Shown here piece by piece: positions 17,282-25,840 of a DNA stretch of 64,000 nucleotides. The stretch is from Mumia flava (lineage in GTDB: Bacteria > Actinomycetota > Actinomycetes > Propionibacteriales > Nocardioidaceae), in the NCBI RefSeq assembly GCF_002797495.1, contig NZ_PGEZ01000001.1, positions 992,001-1,056,000 of the forward strand. Reading direction: 5' to 3'. Below the pieces are notes generated by a model that saw nothing but the letters and a program-made list of their open reading frames with translations, was not told the origin of the DNA and ran no database searches. The translations under genes were made by a program, and so were the position numbers. How positions within the stretch are numbered: the first letter of the stretch is position 1; each line of letters begins with the position of its first letter.

Positions 17282-17460
17282 ATGGCCGAGACGCGAACGA
17301 TCCGACTGGGTGCCAGCGGATCGACCATCGAGGTCCTTGCCTCTCGCCGGGTGTTCCGCGGGAGGAGTACTTCGCCCAGCTCGCCGGCGCGAAGGAAGAG
17401 GATCTGGACCGTCTGCACGAGGCACACGACAACCACGTCGTCGACGACCGCGACCGCTGA
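17282..17460 (+). pseudogene. Frameshifted small ORF upstream of the DUF4267 gene
   Basis: Starting at ATG 17282 one frame reads MAETRTIRLGASGSTIEVLA and continues to SRRVF; from about 17357 the natural continuation REEYFAQLAGAKEEDLDRL up to the stop at 17458-17460 is in the frame one base back. The total of 179 bases is one short of 60 codons, so a single-base deletion near 17350-17362 explains it. Decay, sequencing error or a real -1 shift cannot be told apart here. No family recognised. Confidence 0.5.
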
Positions 17461-17493
17461 CGTCGCCGTACCCGATCCCGAGGAGACCAGAAC

Positions 17494-17871
17494 ATGCTCA
17501 CCACCACCGCCACCGTGCTGACGGGGCTGCTAGGCGTGGCCATCGTCGTCATGGGCGCGCGCACTTTCTGGGCGCCGCGGGCCGCCGTCGGCTTCGGCAT
17601 CCCCGACACCCCGACCGAGGACCGCAGCTTCCAGTCCTGGCTGACGGTCAAGGGCGTGCGCGACATTGCCTGCGGACTGTTCATCCTTGTCCTGCTGGCC
17701 GGTGCGTCGACCCACCTGCTGGGCTGGTTCCTGCTGACCGCGACCTTGATTCCTCTCGGCGACGCGCTCATCGTCCGGCACAGCAAGGGACCGGGGGCAG
17801 CCGTCTACGGCATGCACGGCGCCACCGCCGTGGTGATGCTGGCCCTCAGCCTTGTCCTTCTCACCGCATGA
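17494..17871 (+). CDS. DUF4267 family membrane protein
   Basis: 125 aa, four hydrophobic helices (TATVLTGLLGVAIVVMGA; ACGLFILVLLAGA; LLGWFLLTATLIPLGDALIV, read as one helix; VMLALSLVLLTA). The pattern with GVRDIACGLFI and GDALIVRHSKG is typical of DUF4267. GAGGAGACCAGAAC precedes the ATG. It follows the frameshifted small ORF by 33 bp and is divergent from the winged-helix regulator, suggesting a small regulated stress or transport unit. Function unknown. Confidence 0.8.
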   Translation: MLTTTATVLTGLLGVAIVVMGARTFWAPRAAVGFGIPDTPTEDRSFQSWLTVKGVRDIACGLFILVLLAGASTHLLGWFLLTATLIPLGDALIVRHSKGPGAAVYGMHGATAVVMLALSLVLLTA

Positions 17872-17978
17872 CTGCAGGCCCCGTCGTAGCCTGGTCGTCG
17901 GCCAGTTCGACGACTGAGGAACCGACCGTCACCTCGAGTGCGGCACTCGTCGTTTGCGTGACGACCCACCTGCGGTCA

Positions 17979-18542
17979 TCACCACGCTCGTCCCGCTTCT
18001 ACCCATCCAGTCCAGTCAGCCGACGCTGGCTGGCCCTGCAGCCATGTGATCACCTGGTCGGCCAGTCCGCGTGTGTCAGCCGACGAGGAGTCGATCCGAA
18101 GCGCCCCGTCCCAGTACGGGAAGTTCTCGACCCGCTCCCGCAACGAAGCCTCGTCGAGGTCCGTGGCCTCGCGCCGTCGACGGAAACGCTCGACCGCCTC
18201 GTCGGGGGAGATCATGAACTCGACGACCCACAGCGCAGGAGAGGATGCAGTCGGCACGGCCCCGCGCAGACTGGCCCGTTGCTCTCGCCTCGCATAGGTG
18301 CACTCGAGAATGGCCGTGTACTCGTGCATGACGAGAGTGCGCGCCAGCGCGTGGGCCGCGTCGTACCCCAGCATCCGGTCCTGTCGACTCCGATCCGACC
18401 GCGGCAACAAGAGGGAGAAGAGAGTGTCGACCTCCAGGTACGCCTCGCGCCTGCGCGATGAGTCCGCAGCGAGCACCTTCCCGACCGATGACTTGCCGGC
18501 GCACGGCGGGCCTGTCAGGACGAGAATCCCTGAGTCGCTCAT
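17979..18542 (-). CDS. P-loop NTPase, AAA_33 / small-molecule-kinase-like
   Basis: 187 aa with Walker A GPPCAGKSS at residues 11-19, very close to the N-terminus, as in chloramphenicol-phosphotransferase-like and gluconate-kinase-like proteins. A short Asp-containing segment (YLEVDTLFSLL) and an Arg-rich lid region (VERFRRRREATDLDEASLRER) follow. The target could be a small molecule or nucleotide; nothing in the context decides it. Start ATG 18542. Confidence 0.75.
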   Translation of the reverse strand: MSDSGILVLTGPPCAGKSSVGKVLAADSSRRREAYLEVDTLFSLLLPRSDRSRQDRMLGYDAAHALARTLVMHEYTAILECTYARREQRASLRGAVPTASSPALWVVEFMISPDEAVERFRRRREATDLDEASLRERVENFPYWDGALRIDSSSADTRGLADQVITWLQGQPASADWTGWVEAGRAW

Positions 18543-18689
18543 ATCCTCACGCTAGTCGGGGTTGGATCACGCCGTTGGCCCCGTCGTCTCCCGTGCAGAC
18601 CGCGAGCCGAGCCCGCATCGCCGCCAACGCCCAGCGGCGAGTGCTGGCTGCGTTCGCCTGGCTTTCGGCCGATATCCGCACGTCACTGG

Positions 18690-19271
18690 TCAGGCGCGGT
18701 CGTAGGTCAGGACGCGCAGCCCCGACTCGAGCAGGGTCTCGTCGACCGGGCGGAAGAGATGGGGCTGGAACGGGCCGCGGAACAGCGGGACGCCCGATCC
18801 GATCACCGACCGGTTCTGCTTAAGGACGAGTCGGTCGATCTCGGGGAGCAAGGCGTGCGCGAGCGTGCCGCCCCCGACCAACCACAGATCGAGGCCGGGC
18901 TCGGCCTTGAGCTCGCGGACCCGCCCCAGAGCATTGGTTGCGACGATCTCTACGGCGGGATCGGGGCTCGTGGCCAGGGTCGTGGAGAAGACGAGGTGCC
19001 GTAGGTGTGGGTACGCGTCGGTCATGCCCGCCGCCAGCCCAATCCCGTAGGAGGCTCGCCCCTCCAGAACCGTGTCGAAGACCCGGCCAGCGCCGCTGAT
19101 GCCCATGGCCGCGCGCGCAGGTCCCGGCAAGGTCTCGGGGTACTGATCGACGATGAACTGGATGACGTCGGGCGTCAGCGGAAAGTAGTCCTGCCCGGTG
19201 GGGTCGCCACCGTCCGGACCGGCGATGTAGCCATCCAGCGTGGTGGCGACGTAGTACACGAGCTTGCGCAT
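18690..19271 (-). CDS. RibD C-terminal/DHFR-like reductase
   Basis: 193 aa of the dihydrofolate-reductase-like fold used by RibD reductase domains. The first strand MRKLVYYVATTLDGYIAGPD, the GPARAAMGI region and LDLWLVGGGTLAHALLPEID (NADPH/pyrophosphate-binding GGG) are all characteristic. Stand-alone copies are abundant in actinobacteria and mostly uncharacterised. GAGAGGACTTC precedes the ATG. Confidence 0.85.
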   Translation of the reverse strand: MRKLVYYVATTLDGYIAGPDGGDPTGQDYFPLTPDVIQFIVDQYPETLPGPARAAMGISGAGRVFDTVLEGRASYGIGLAAGMTDAYPHLRHLVFSTTLATSPDPAVEIVATNALGRVRELKAEPGLDLWLVGGGTLAHALLPEIDRLVLKQNRSVIGSGVPLFRGPFQPHLFRPVDETLLESGLRVLTYDRA

Positions 19272-19405
19272 GAAGTCCTCTCAACACGAGGCTCTCGACG
19301 GCTGTCGAGGGCGGCAGAACAGTAGCCGAAACGTCGACCGGCACAACCAGCCCTCCCGTCGTCACAGACTCGGGACGTTTCGCCCGTGCAATGTCCGCCG
19401 GTCCT

Positions 19406-20095
19406 CTAGGCCGCACGAAGGACGTAGGCCGACATGACACCCGACCGCTCGGCGTTCTCGACGACAAACCCCGCGCGCTCCAACATCGGCTCGAGCAGCC
19501 ACGTGAAGGTCGAGTGCTCGTCGCGAATGTGCTCTTCGACGTCGCCACGGCCCCACGTTCCGTCCGCGCCTTCGCCGTACTCCGCGCACCAGGCCCCAAG
19601 ACGTTTCTCCGCCTCGCCCGGGCCGAAGTCGTACGCGACATCGACCAGCCGGAAAATCCCGCCTGGGCGCAGGATCCGACGGATGCGTTCGAGAGCGACG
19701 GCCTTCCAGAAGTCGGGAAGGTGATGCAGCGCCAGTCGCGAGTAGGCGACGTCGGCGGGTGCCCCGGCGTGCTCGTAGGTCAGGAATCCCGCTTGGACCA
19801 GCTCGACCCGCGGATGCCCGTCCAGCTTCTCCCGCAAGGCCCTGAGCATCACGGGCGAGACATCGACAGCCACGACGTGGGCGCACACCGGCGCCACCTC
19901 GACGGTGAACTGACCGGTGCCAGGGCCGAACTCCACCAGGACCGAGTCACCGCTGAGCCCATGTCGGCGGAGGAGAGCGACCTCCTCGGCCGCACCTGCG
20001 TCTTCCTTCTCGTCATAACGCGCCACGTGCTTGGGATCGAGATTCTCTCGGCCGGCGAACGCCAGCTCATCAATGAACCAGGGAGGGCGGGACAT
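19406..20095 (-). CDS. Class I SAM-dependent methyltransferase
   Basis: 229 aa. Motif I VLVEFGPGTGQFTVEVA (about 52-68), the acidic end of strand 2 (VVAVDVSP) and YSRLALHHLPDFWKA plus RILRPGGIFRLVDV are the standard Rossmann methyltransferase landmarks. The longer upstream open frame overlaps the integrase remnant, so ATG 20095 is preferred. Substrate unknown. Confidence 0.85.
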   Translation of the reverse strand: MSRPPWFIDELAFAGRENLDPKHVARYDEKEDAGAAEEVALLRRHGLSGDSVLVEFGPGTGQFTVEVAPVCAHVVAVDVSPVMLRALREKLDGHPRVELVQAGFLTYEHAGAPADVAYSRLALHHLPDFWKAVALERIRRILRPGGIFRLVDVAYDFGPGEAEKRLGAWCAEYGEGADGTWGRGDVEEHIRDEHSTFTWLLEPMLERAGFVVENAERSGVMSAYVLRAA

Positions 20096-20147
20096 GCGAC
20101 CGATGATGCCGCAGTTGAACGGTTGCCCGCCTGACGCGGACTCCCTT

Positions 20148-20300
20148 CTACCGCGTCGGCTCGCACAGGTGGCCGAGGGCCTTGACCGCGTGCTCGAGGC
20201 TCGTGCGCATTCGCTGCTGATTGCCCTCGACCCGGCCACAGGTGGGCGTAGGTGGTCAGCGTCGTGGTCGACTTCGCGCTCCGCGGAAGCCCGTGTCCGG
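20148..20300 (-). pseudogene. Tyrosine recombinase (integrase) C-terminal remnant, frameshifted
   Basis: On the minus strand one frame reads KSTTTLTTYAHLWPG, the segment around the catalytic Tyr of phage-type integrases. Directly after it, a different frame reads VEGNQQRMRTSLEHAVKALG and ends with HLCEPTR and a TAG at 20148-20150, which looks like the authentic C-terminal tail. A frameshift therefore separates the two, and nothing of the N-terminal or core domain is found upstream. It marks the left side of an accessory island. Confidence 0.6.
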
Positions 20301-20655
20301 GACGCCGCACACGGTATTGGTTGCCTAAGTCAATCAGTTTAACGCGGGTCAGCGAAGGAAGAACCGCCATCAAATTGCCTCTGAACTGCGGCTTTATACA
20401 TTGGAGCGGAACGATCACGCGGGGTTTCGACTGTGTTGGTCATCGACGGTTGATGCCGAAGAACACGGCCCGACCTGCGACAACGCCTGCTCGGGACCGT
20501 TGGGCGTCGTCGGCCAGCATCGGTCTCCGCCGGACTTCTTGCGGACTATTTGCGGACCGCTCAACCAGAACAGCCTGTGTAGGAGAAGCGCGTGCTGGCC
20601 CGACACCCGCCGCGGCGCCAGCGGAGTTCAGCACCCGCTGGCGCCGGGAGTCATT
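20301..20655. other. Gene-free stretch at the left island end
   Basis: No convincing gene. The stretch has a lower GC content than its surroundings and holds the left copy of the imperfect 23-bp direct repeat (20535-20557). Confidence 0.5.
20535..20557. repeat. Left copy of 23-bp imperfect direct repeat (attachment-site candidate)
   Basis: CTTCTTGCGGAC, four variable bases, then TGCGGAC. The copy at 27910-27932 has the same two blocks at the same spacing (20 of 23 bases identical). The pair brackets 7.4 kb of accessory genes, and each copy lies near an island edge, one close to the integrase remnant and one just downstream of ychF. Confidence 0.5.
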
Positions 20656-21258
20656 TCACCAAGTGCGCGGGTGCCGACGCCCGGCCCGTCGATGAGCCGG
20701 GAGAACCCAGTCGGCAGCACTCGACTCGAGTCTGCCGAGCTCTCCGTGCCGCAGGCCAGCGAACGCGACCGACACGATGAATTCCCAAGTGCCAGCCTTC
20801 TCGCGCTGGTCTGCCGTGGACTGGCTGCCGAAGTGCAGGCGAACCCGCTCAAGTAGCCGCATCGTCGTCTGACCGACGTAAACCGCCTCCGAGCCGTCGA
20901 ACGCGATGTAGACCCGCGGGATTGCGCCGGGCGGCCACACCAGCGGATCGACGATGTCGCCCCGGCGCACCGTCAGCATCTCAAGCGGACGAGAAGCCGC
21001 CGTGTAGTCCGGCGTCTTCGACAACGTCAGCCACCGCGCCCAGTCGCCGAGCAACGGGCTGCTCTCCTCCAGGGCGACCGCTTCCCGCCACGCCGACACC
21101 AACTGCCGCTGGCCGAGGGCCGCCGGCTCGGGCGCGGGCGGTTCCACGGACTCGTAAGCAAGCGGGCCGACCGGCGCCGACCGGCGCAGACGCCGCGGCC
21201 GGACCCGCCGCCGCACTCCGTCGCCGCCCTTGTGACCCTGGCTTGTGGCCGCGGTCAC
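20656..21258 (-). CDS. GIY-YIG-like nuclease domain protein
   Basis: 200 aa. The C-terminal third has the GIY-YIG pattern: RVYIAFDG (116-122), then AVYVGQTTMRLLERVRLHF (125-143) with Arg 138/140 and His 142, and LESS with the probable catalytic Glu 178. This fold is used by homing, repair and restriction nucleases. The first 110 residues are basic, then unassigned. Its GTG overlaps the stop of the 689-aa gene by four bases (GTGA), so the two proteins are produced together. Role probably in DNA cleavage; target unknown. Confidence 0.6.
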   Translation of the reverse strand: MTAATSQGHKGGDGVRRRVRPRRLRRSAPVGPLAYESVEPPAPEPAALGQRQLVSAWREAVALEESSPLLGDWARWLTLSKTPDYTAASRPLEMLTVRRGDIVDPLVWPPGAIPRVYIAFDGSEAVYVGQTTMRLLERVRLHFGSQSTADQREKAGTWEFIVSVAFAGLRHGELGRLESSAADWVLPAHRRAGRRHPRTW

Positions 21259-23324
21259 TGGAGCTTGCCGATCAGCTTGATCGTCCCCGTGAGGACGTCG
21301 TGCAACGCGTCGAGGTCCTCCTCGGACAGGCCGGTAGTAGCGCCGGTCTGGTCGCGCAGGTGCTTGACCTGCTCGACATCCTTCAGGAGCGCGGCAGCCG
21401 CGTCGGGGAGCTCGGCGGCAAGCTCCTGAAGCAGTTCCTCATCCGTCCGCTCCTCGTCGCTGGAGTCGTCGTCCTCGTCGTGCTTGTTCGTCGCACGGGT
21501 CGGGTCCCCCTCGGCGGCCAAGCTCGCGATCTGCTTCTCAGTCACGCGAACTGGCTGCTTCGCCTTGTCACGTTGGACCCGGTCCTCGCGCTCCATGTCC
21601 ACCGCGGGCAGCCGGCTCTTCTCCGCCTTCTGCGCCGGCTTGAACGCGTTCGCGGCGATGGCGAGGAGCGTCAGGCCCTCGTCGGTCTCGGTCAGAGCGT
21701 CGATGGTGGTGTTGACCGCACCCCGGAAGTCGAGCTTGGTCTTCGACCCACCGGAGCCGCCGACCACCGCCGTCGTGAGCACGCCGTCCGCGAGCAGCGC
21801 AGTGCCGCCCGCGAGTGCCAACTCCAGGCGCGCGGCATCCACCTCGTCGTCGGACGAGTCCTCGTCGAGGGCGACCTCGACCAGGTCGAGGTAGTTCGCC
21901 GGGTGCTTGGGAACCAGGGTCGTGTACCGAAGGTCGGCGAGGACCGGGCCGCCGTAGTTCCAGGCCTTCGTTATCGGCTTACGGGTACCCCACGGCTCGC
22001 ACACCAGAGGGGCGATGTACTCGACGACCTTGTCCAGCGTGAGCCGGGGGTGCCCGCCGAACTCGCGCAGACCCTTCTTCAGGATGCCGAACATGCCCTG
22101 GCTACCCAGCACCGCCATGATGCTGACCGCGCGACGGAGCAACACCTTAGATTCGTCCACCTCGTCCTCGGGCGGGTGGATCTCGTCATCGACGACATCA
22201 GGGTCGACCCGGCCAGTGCACAGACCATAGAAGGCCTCCGTGACGTCGCCGTTCTCGAGCATCTGCGTCAACGCCCGAATGACCGTGTGGCGAGCCTGGT
22301 CCTCCGGCGCCCACCCGTCAACGCCGGTGTGCGTGTCTGACACGACGCCCTGCATCGCGGACTCCATCGTGTGCGGCTCGCCGGTCTCGGAGTCCGTCGC
22401 GAGCAGGTAAACGTCAGCCGGCAGAGTCAGGAACTGACGGAGCCGGATGCCCTCCTCGTCCGGACCGTCCTCGGTCACGTGGTCCTCGTACACCTCAACC
22501 TGCTTGTGGTGCTGCCGCTGCATCCGCCGGGCCAGGTCGTTCGACCGGCTCGCGGACGTCAGGGCGTTCGCGGGGAGGAGCGTGTCCACGATGCTCTTCG
22601 CCGCCACCGTCGGGTCCTTGTCCACGAGGTCGAGAACGCCCGCGAGACACACCGAGAGCCGGCTGATGCCGTCGCTCGCCATCGGCACCCACTGGTCGGG
22701 ATTGCCGTCCTCGAACTGCAGGAGGACCATCGACACCGAGATCGGCCGCCGGGTCCCCGTCGCCGCGATTTCCTGCGGACGGCCGCGCTTCTTCGCCCGC
22801 ACCAGCGAGCGGGCGATGGCGTCCGAGCACCAGCGCCGCAGGTGGTCGAGGTCCTCGAAGACCAACGCCCGGAGCCCGAGGTTCTCCTCCACGATGTCCG
22901 AGTCTTCGGCCGGATCCGGCGCCTGCGTCGGACGACCGCCAGTAGCGGCACCGCGAGGCTGGTCACCGGGGAGAACGCCGAAGCAGGAGAACACGGTACG
23001 GATGACGCTGACGTCCGCGATGTCGGTCGACAGCATGGTGATGCCGGTCTCAAGACGACCCACGACGGTCTTCGGGTCCTCCGCGACGCTGCGAGCGAAC
23101 GCCCGCACCATGTCCTCGGGAGGAACGCTGCTGATCAGATCAGCTTCCTCGGCACGGGTGAACGACCGCAGGAACAGCGCCTCGTGGCGCCCCAGCGCGG
23201 CATGCTCGACGGGTTCGGGAGCCAGACGCTTGACCTCGACGTCATCACGACCGACACGGACGAAGACGCCGTCGTCGGAGTCGGCGGTGGCCGAGGCGAC
23301 CTCGACAGAGCTGCTAGTAACCAT
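21255..23324 (-). CDS. Large unrecognised protein, partner of the GIY-YIG-like protein
   Basis: 689 aa from ATG 23324 (AAGG about ten bases upstream); the open frame extends further but the extension is not protein-like. I do not recognise a family. Visible features: an MASDGISRLSVCLAGV segment (about 215-230) after a strand-rich region, loosely recalling the DGQHR/ParB-like loop of DndB-type proteins; a basic patch RAKKRGRP (176-183); an acidic Asp/Glu stretch (DEDDDSSDEERTDEE) about 75-90 residues before the C-terminus, followed by a helical tail. No membrane helices. Encoded first in a two-gene operon inside a mobile island. Confidence 0.7.
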   Translation of the reverse strand: MVTSSSVEVASATADSDDGVFVRVGRDDVEVKRLAPEPVEHAALGRHEALFLRSFTRAEEADLISSVPPEDMVRAFARSVAEDPKTVVGRLETGITMLSTDIADVSVIRTVFSCFGVLPGDQPRGAATGGRPTQAPDPAEDSDIVEENLGLRALVFEDLDHLRRWCSDAIARSLVRAKKRGRPQEIAATGTRRPISVSMVLLQFEDGNPDQWVPMASDGISRLSVCLAGVLDLVDKDPTVAAKSIVDTLLPANALTSASRSNDLARRMQRQHHKQVEVYEDHVTEDGPDEEGIRLRQFLTLPADVYLLATDSETGEPHTMESAMQGVVSDTHTGVDGWAPEDQARHTVIRALTQMLENGDVTEAFYGLCTGRVDPDVVDDEIHPPEDEVDESKVLLRRAVSIMAVLGSQGMFGILKKGLREFGGHPRLTLDKVVEYIAPLVCEPWGTRKPITKAWNYGGPVLADLRYTTLVPKHPANYLDLVEVALDEDSSDDEVDAARLELALAGGTALLADGVLTTAVVGGSGGSKTKLDFRGAVNTTIDALTETDEGLTLLAIAANAFKPAQKAEKSRLPAVDMEREDRVQRDKAKQPVRVTEKQIASLAAEGDPTRATNKHDEDDDSSDEERTDEELLQELAAELPDAAAALLKDVEQVKHLRDQTGATTGLSEEDLDALHDVLTGTIKLIGKLQ

Positions 23325-23899
23325 GGCAGATTGCCTTCTGCTGCCGTGTCCGCAGAAGGGTGCGGTTAGCCGCGGGTCTGACTTCTGCTTCTCGCCAAGG
23401 GTCGCGACGGCAGTCAGCGGGCTCTGCAGACCCGTCGATTCGTCATCCCCTTGGCGGGTGACGGACGGTCCCGGTACGGGCGTCACCGCCAGCGCCAGGT
23501 CCGGAACAGAACCTGTTTGCCGTTGACCCACATCGGGTGGGGCACGTCCACGCACAAGCTCAGGGCTTCCGCCGACCAGCGCATGCTGGTCATCCATCAC
23601 GTTCGAGCCTGCTCAGGATACCGCACAAGGTTCCGTCACGGATGGCCCGAAAGCGGCACGCTGTCTGACGACGACCGGCGGTACGTAAGTCCGGATTCGA
23701 GGCCAGGTCAGACGTCCTAGTGTCCTGAAGGAGTCGAGTCCCTCGTCGTACCGAAGTGCCCCCAAGCAGACCTGCCCCGTAGGCGATGGTCCACTCCTGC
23801 TGGACTTCGCACGCGACAGGTCTCCGGACGAAAGACAGAGCCGCCGGCTCAGCCTCCTCTAGCCTGAGGCCGTGACGGGGCGAAACGAGCGGGACACCT
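23325..23899. other. Long non-coding stretch upstream of the 689-aa gene
   Basis: 575 bp without a convincing gene; frames here lack start context and coding bias. It presumably contains the promoter of the two-gene operon, and its right end is the boundary of the first IS fragment. Confidence 0.5.
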
Positions 23900-23992
23900 T
23901 GAACCGCCCCGGCATGTCCGAGACTCTGGTGTGTCCTGGGTCCCACGGCGTCTGAGTTTCTGGATTCTGGTGCATGACACCAGGAGGTTCAG

Positions 23993-24298
23993 ATGGGACG
24001 ACCGGGCTATCCGGCAGAGTCTCGTCGCAGGGCGCTTGATCTACTCGCCGAGGGCCGCACCGTGGCGAGCGTCGCGCACGATCTCGACGTCAGTGATCAG
24101 ACGCTCTACAACTGGCGGCGCCAAGACCGCATCGATCGCGGCGAGCAGCCCGGTATGACGACTGCGGAGCACGCCGATCTGGCGGCAGCGAAGAAGCGCA
24201 TCCGCGACCTCGAGACCGAGCTCGCGGTCGCCCGACAGGCAGTCGATGCGTTGAAGGAGGAGGTGAGCCCAAAAGGCGGTACGCGGCGGTCGAGATGA
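23993..24298 (+). CDS. IS3-family transposase OrfA
   Basis: 101 aa. Helix-turn-helix of the transposase_8 type (RRRALDLLAEGRTVASVAHD, then DVSDQTLYNWRRQ) followed by the leucine-zipper-like coil DLAAAKKRIRDLETELAVAR that assembles OrfA/OrfB multimers. GGAGGTTCAG precedes ATG 23993. The 3' end overlaps the beginning of the orfB frame, as in IS3 elements that make the full transposase by frameshifting. Confidence 0.88.
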   Translation: MGRPGYPAESRRRALDLLAEGRTVASVAHDLDVSDQTLYNWRRQDRIDRGEQPGMTTAEHADLAAAKKRIRDLETELAVARQAVDALKEEVSPKGGTRRSR

Positions 24299-24637
24299 TC
24301 GCCGCGCACGACCTCCCGGTGCAGGTCGCGTGCCGGGTCCTCGGCGTCGCCGAGTCCGGGTTCTATGGGCACCGCACCCGCCCGCCGTCGGAGCGATCGA
24401 TCCGGCACGCGATGCTCACCAAGTGATCGCCACGATCCACGCCGAGTCGAACGGCACCTACGGCATCGCGCGGATCCATGCTGAGCTCACCCTCGGTCGC
24501 GGAGTGAAGGTCGGACACAACCAGGTCCACTTACTGATGCGCCGTGCCGGCCTGCAGGGCGTGACCGGCAGACGGAAGTGGAAGCGGATCAAGCCGGACA
24601 ACATCGCCTGCGACCTCGTCGAGCGCGACTTCGCGCG
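24277..24637 (+). pseudogene. IS3-family transposase OrfB, frameshifted and truncated
   Basis: The frame RYAAVEMIAAHDLPVQVACR... SGFYGHR (HTH_21 region) runs into a TGA at about 24426; the continuation VIATIHAESNGTYGIARIHA and HNQVHLLMRRAGL is one frame off. The sequence is lost after KPDNIACDLVERDFAR, before the DDE catalytic core, where the second element abuts. Confidence 0.8.
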
Positions 24638-24862
24638 TCAGCGCAGCCGGCGGTTCTCCTCGACCACATCGCTCGGAGTTCCTGGGACCTTGCCCTGGTC
24701 GACCTCGACCCGCCGAGCCCACGTCCGCAAGGTCTCCGGGCTGATCCCCAACAGCTCTGAGACGTGTCGAGCAGCCGCGGACTTGCTCTGGTGTTCCGGC
24801 AGCGCCTCAGCGAACATCCTCAGCACCCGCTCACGCATCTCAGGTTCAAACTTCTTCGGCAT
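24638..24862 (-). pseudogene. IS3-family transposase OrfA, 3'-truncated
   Basis: About 74 residues remain: MPKKFEPEMRERVLRMFAEA, the helix-turn-helix ISPETLRTWARRVEVDQG and VVEENRRLR. Family members continue with a leucine-rich coil after ENRRLR; here the frame runs into copy 1 DNA. Confidence 0.8.
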
Positions 24863-24911
24863 CGTCGTCCCATCCTGGATTAGAAGACGGAACTAAAGCC
24901 AGGCCGATTCA
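24638..24911 (-). mobile_element. Truncated IS3-family element (copy 2), opposite orientation
   Basis: Read leftwards from 24911 it starts with TGAATCGGCC, an IS3-type terminal repeat, followed by orfA from ATG 24862. orfA is cut at the junction with copy 1 after EENRRLR, so its coiled coil and the whole orfB are missing. Confidence 0.65.
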
Positions 24912-25000
24912 GTCACGACGCCGTCTGCCATCGTGTCGCCCGACGTCACGGACTGCCTCGGTTCATTGTGCCAAGGTATGAGAACGCGATTGGGGGCTCC

Positions 25001-25840
25001 ATGGATCATGACGACGTTCTTAGGCAAGCAGCTGCCCAGTACGGCCTCACATCGATAGCGCCAATAGCCCAGGGTGGGCAGAAACTGGTAGCCCGGGCCG
25101 CTCAGGGGTCAGCTGATGTAGTCGTCAAAGTTGTCCTCCTAGCGGGGGCTCCAGATCCGCATGCGCTCGAACGCTGCGAGCGCGAGGTCGCACTTCTCAA
25201 ATCGCTCAGCCACCCGAACATCGTTCGCGTGTTGAGCGACCTTGAGGTCATCGGATCCCCAGCGGAGGCGACATACTGGGTGGAGGAGTTCCTAGACGGT
25301 GACGACCTCGCAACGCTTCTCGGTCCTCAATGGACCTGGGATGACACCGAGAAGATGATGCACGAGGTGGCATCTGGCCTTGCCGCAATGCACCAGGCCA
25401 ACTGCGTTCATCGCGACCTGTCAGCGCGAAACGTGCGACGAACAAGTTCAGGGCAGTGGAAAATCCTGGATCCTGGGCTCGCCAAGCACCTGGACCGCAG
25501 TTCAATCACGGGGCTGTTCACACCCGGAACACCCGGATTCATGAGCCCTGAGCAGGCGACAGCTGGTGTTCGGGTCACGCCAGCCTCCGACGTACACGCC
25601 CTCGGCATCCTGGCGTACTTGGCGCTTACTGGCGACTATCCGATCCCGGTCGGGGGGAACCTCGGCGACTACCGAACCCGACTCCTCTACACAGACCCTC
25701 CCAGCCTGGGAGCGGTACGGGGGGATCTGGATGCCAAGCAGGTGGCGCTCATCGACGGGTGCATCGCTCGCCAACCCGGACGCCGATGGATTGATGCCGA
25801 AGAGGTCCTCTCGGAGCTCGCGGACCTAAGGGGGAATTGA
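25001..25840 (+). CDS. Ser/Thr protein kinase, stand-alone catalytic domain
   Basis: 279 aa. Kinase features in order: loose Gly loop IAQGGQKLVARA (22-33), ATP-binding Lys 43 in VVVKVV, alpha-C Glu 62, catalytic loop CVHRDLSARNV with Asp 139 and Asn 144, metal-binding DPG (157-159, Pro for the Phe of DFG), and GTPGFMSPEQ activation segment. Catalytic residues are retained, so it should be active. There is no membrane helix or PASTA/sensor domain, unlike most actinobacterial Pkn kinases. GGGGG precedes ATG 25001. The stop overlaps the start of the next gene (TGATG). Island context suggests a role other than growth control; substrate unknown. Confidence 0.88.
   Translation: MDHDDVLRQAAAQYGLTSIAPIAQGGQKLVARAAQGSADVVVKVVLLAGAPDPHALERCEREVALLKSLSHPNIVRVLSDLEVIGSPAEATYWVEEFLDGDDLATLLGPQWTWDDTEKMMHEVASGLAAMHQANCVHRDLSARNVRRTSSGQWKILDPGLAKHLDRSSITGLFTPGTPGFMSPEQATAGVRVTPASDVHALGILAYLALTGDYPIPVGGNLGDYRTRLLYTDPPSLGAVRGDLDAKQVALIDGCIARQPGRRWIDAEEVLSELADLRGN

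Larger units (their letters stand above)
23900..24637 (+). mobile_element. Truncated IS3-family element (copy 1)
   Basis: Begins with TGAACCGCCCCGG, the kind of TGA-starting terminal repeat used by IS3-family elements in actinobacteria. It contains a complete orfA (23993-24298) and a frameshifted, truncated orfB that stops where the second element begins. The right terminal repeat is absent, so the element is not autonomous. Confidence 0.7.

Noticed and set aside
23590-23946. 118-codon minus-strand frame upstream of the 689-aa gene
   Set aside because: No family, no convincing ribosome-binding site, and it overlaps the left end of the IS fragment.
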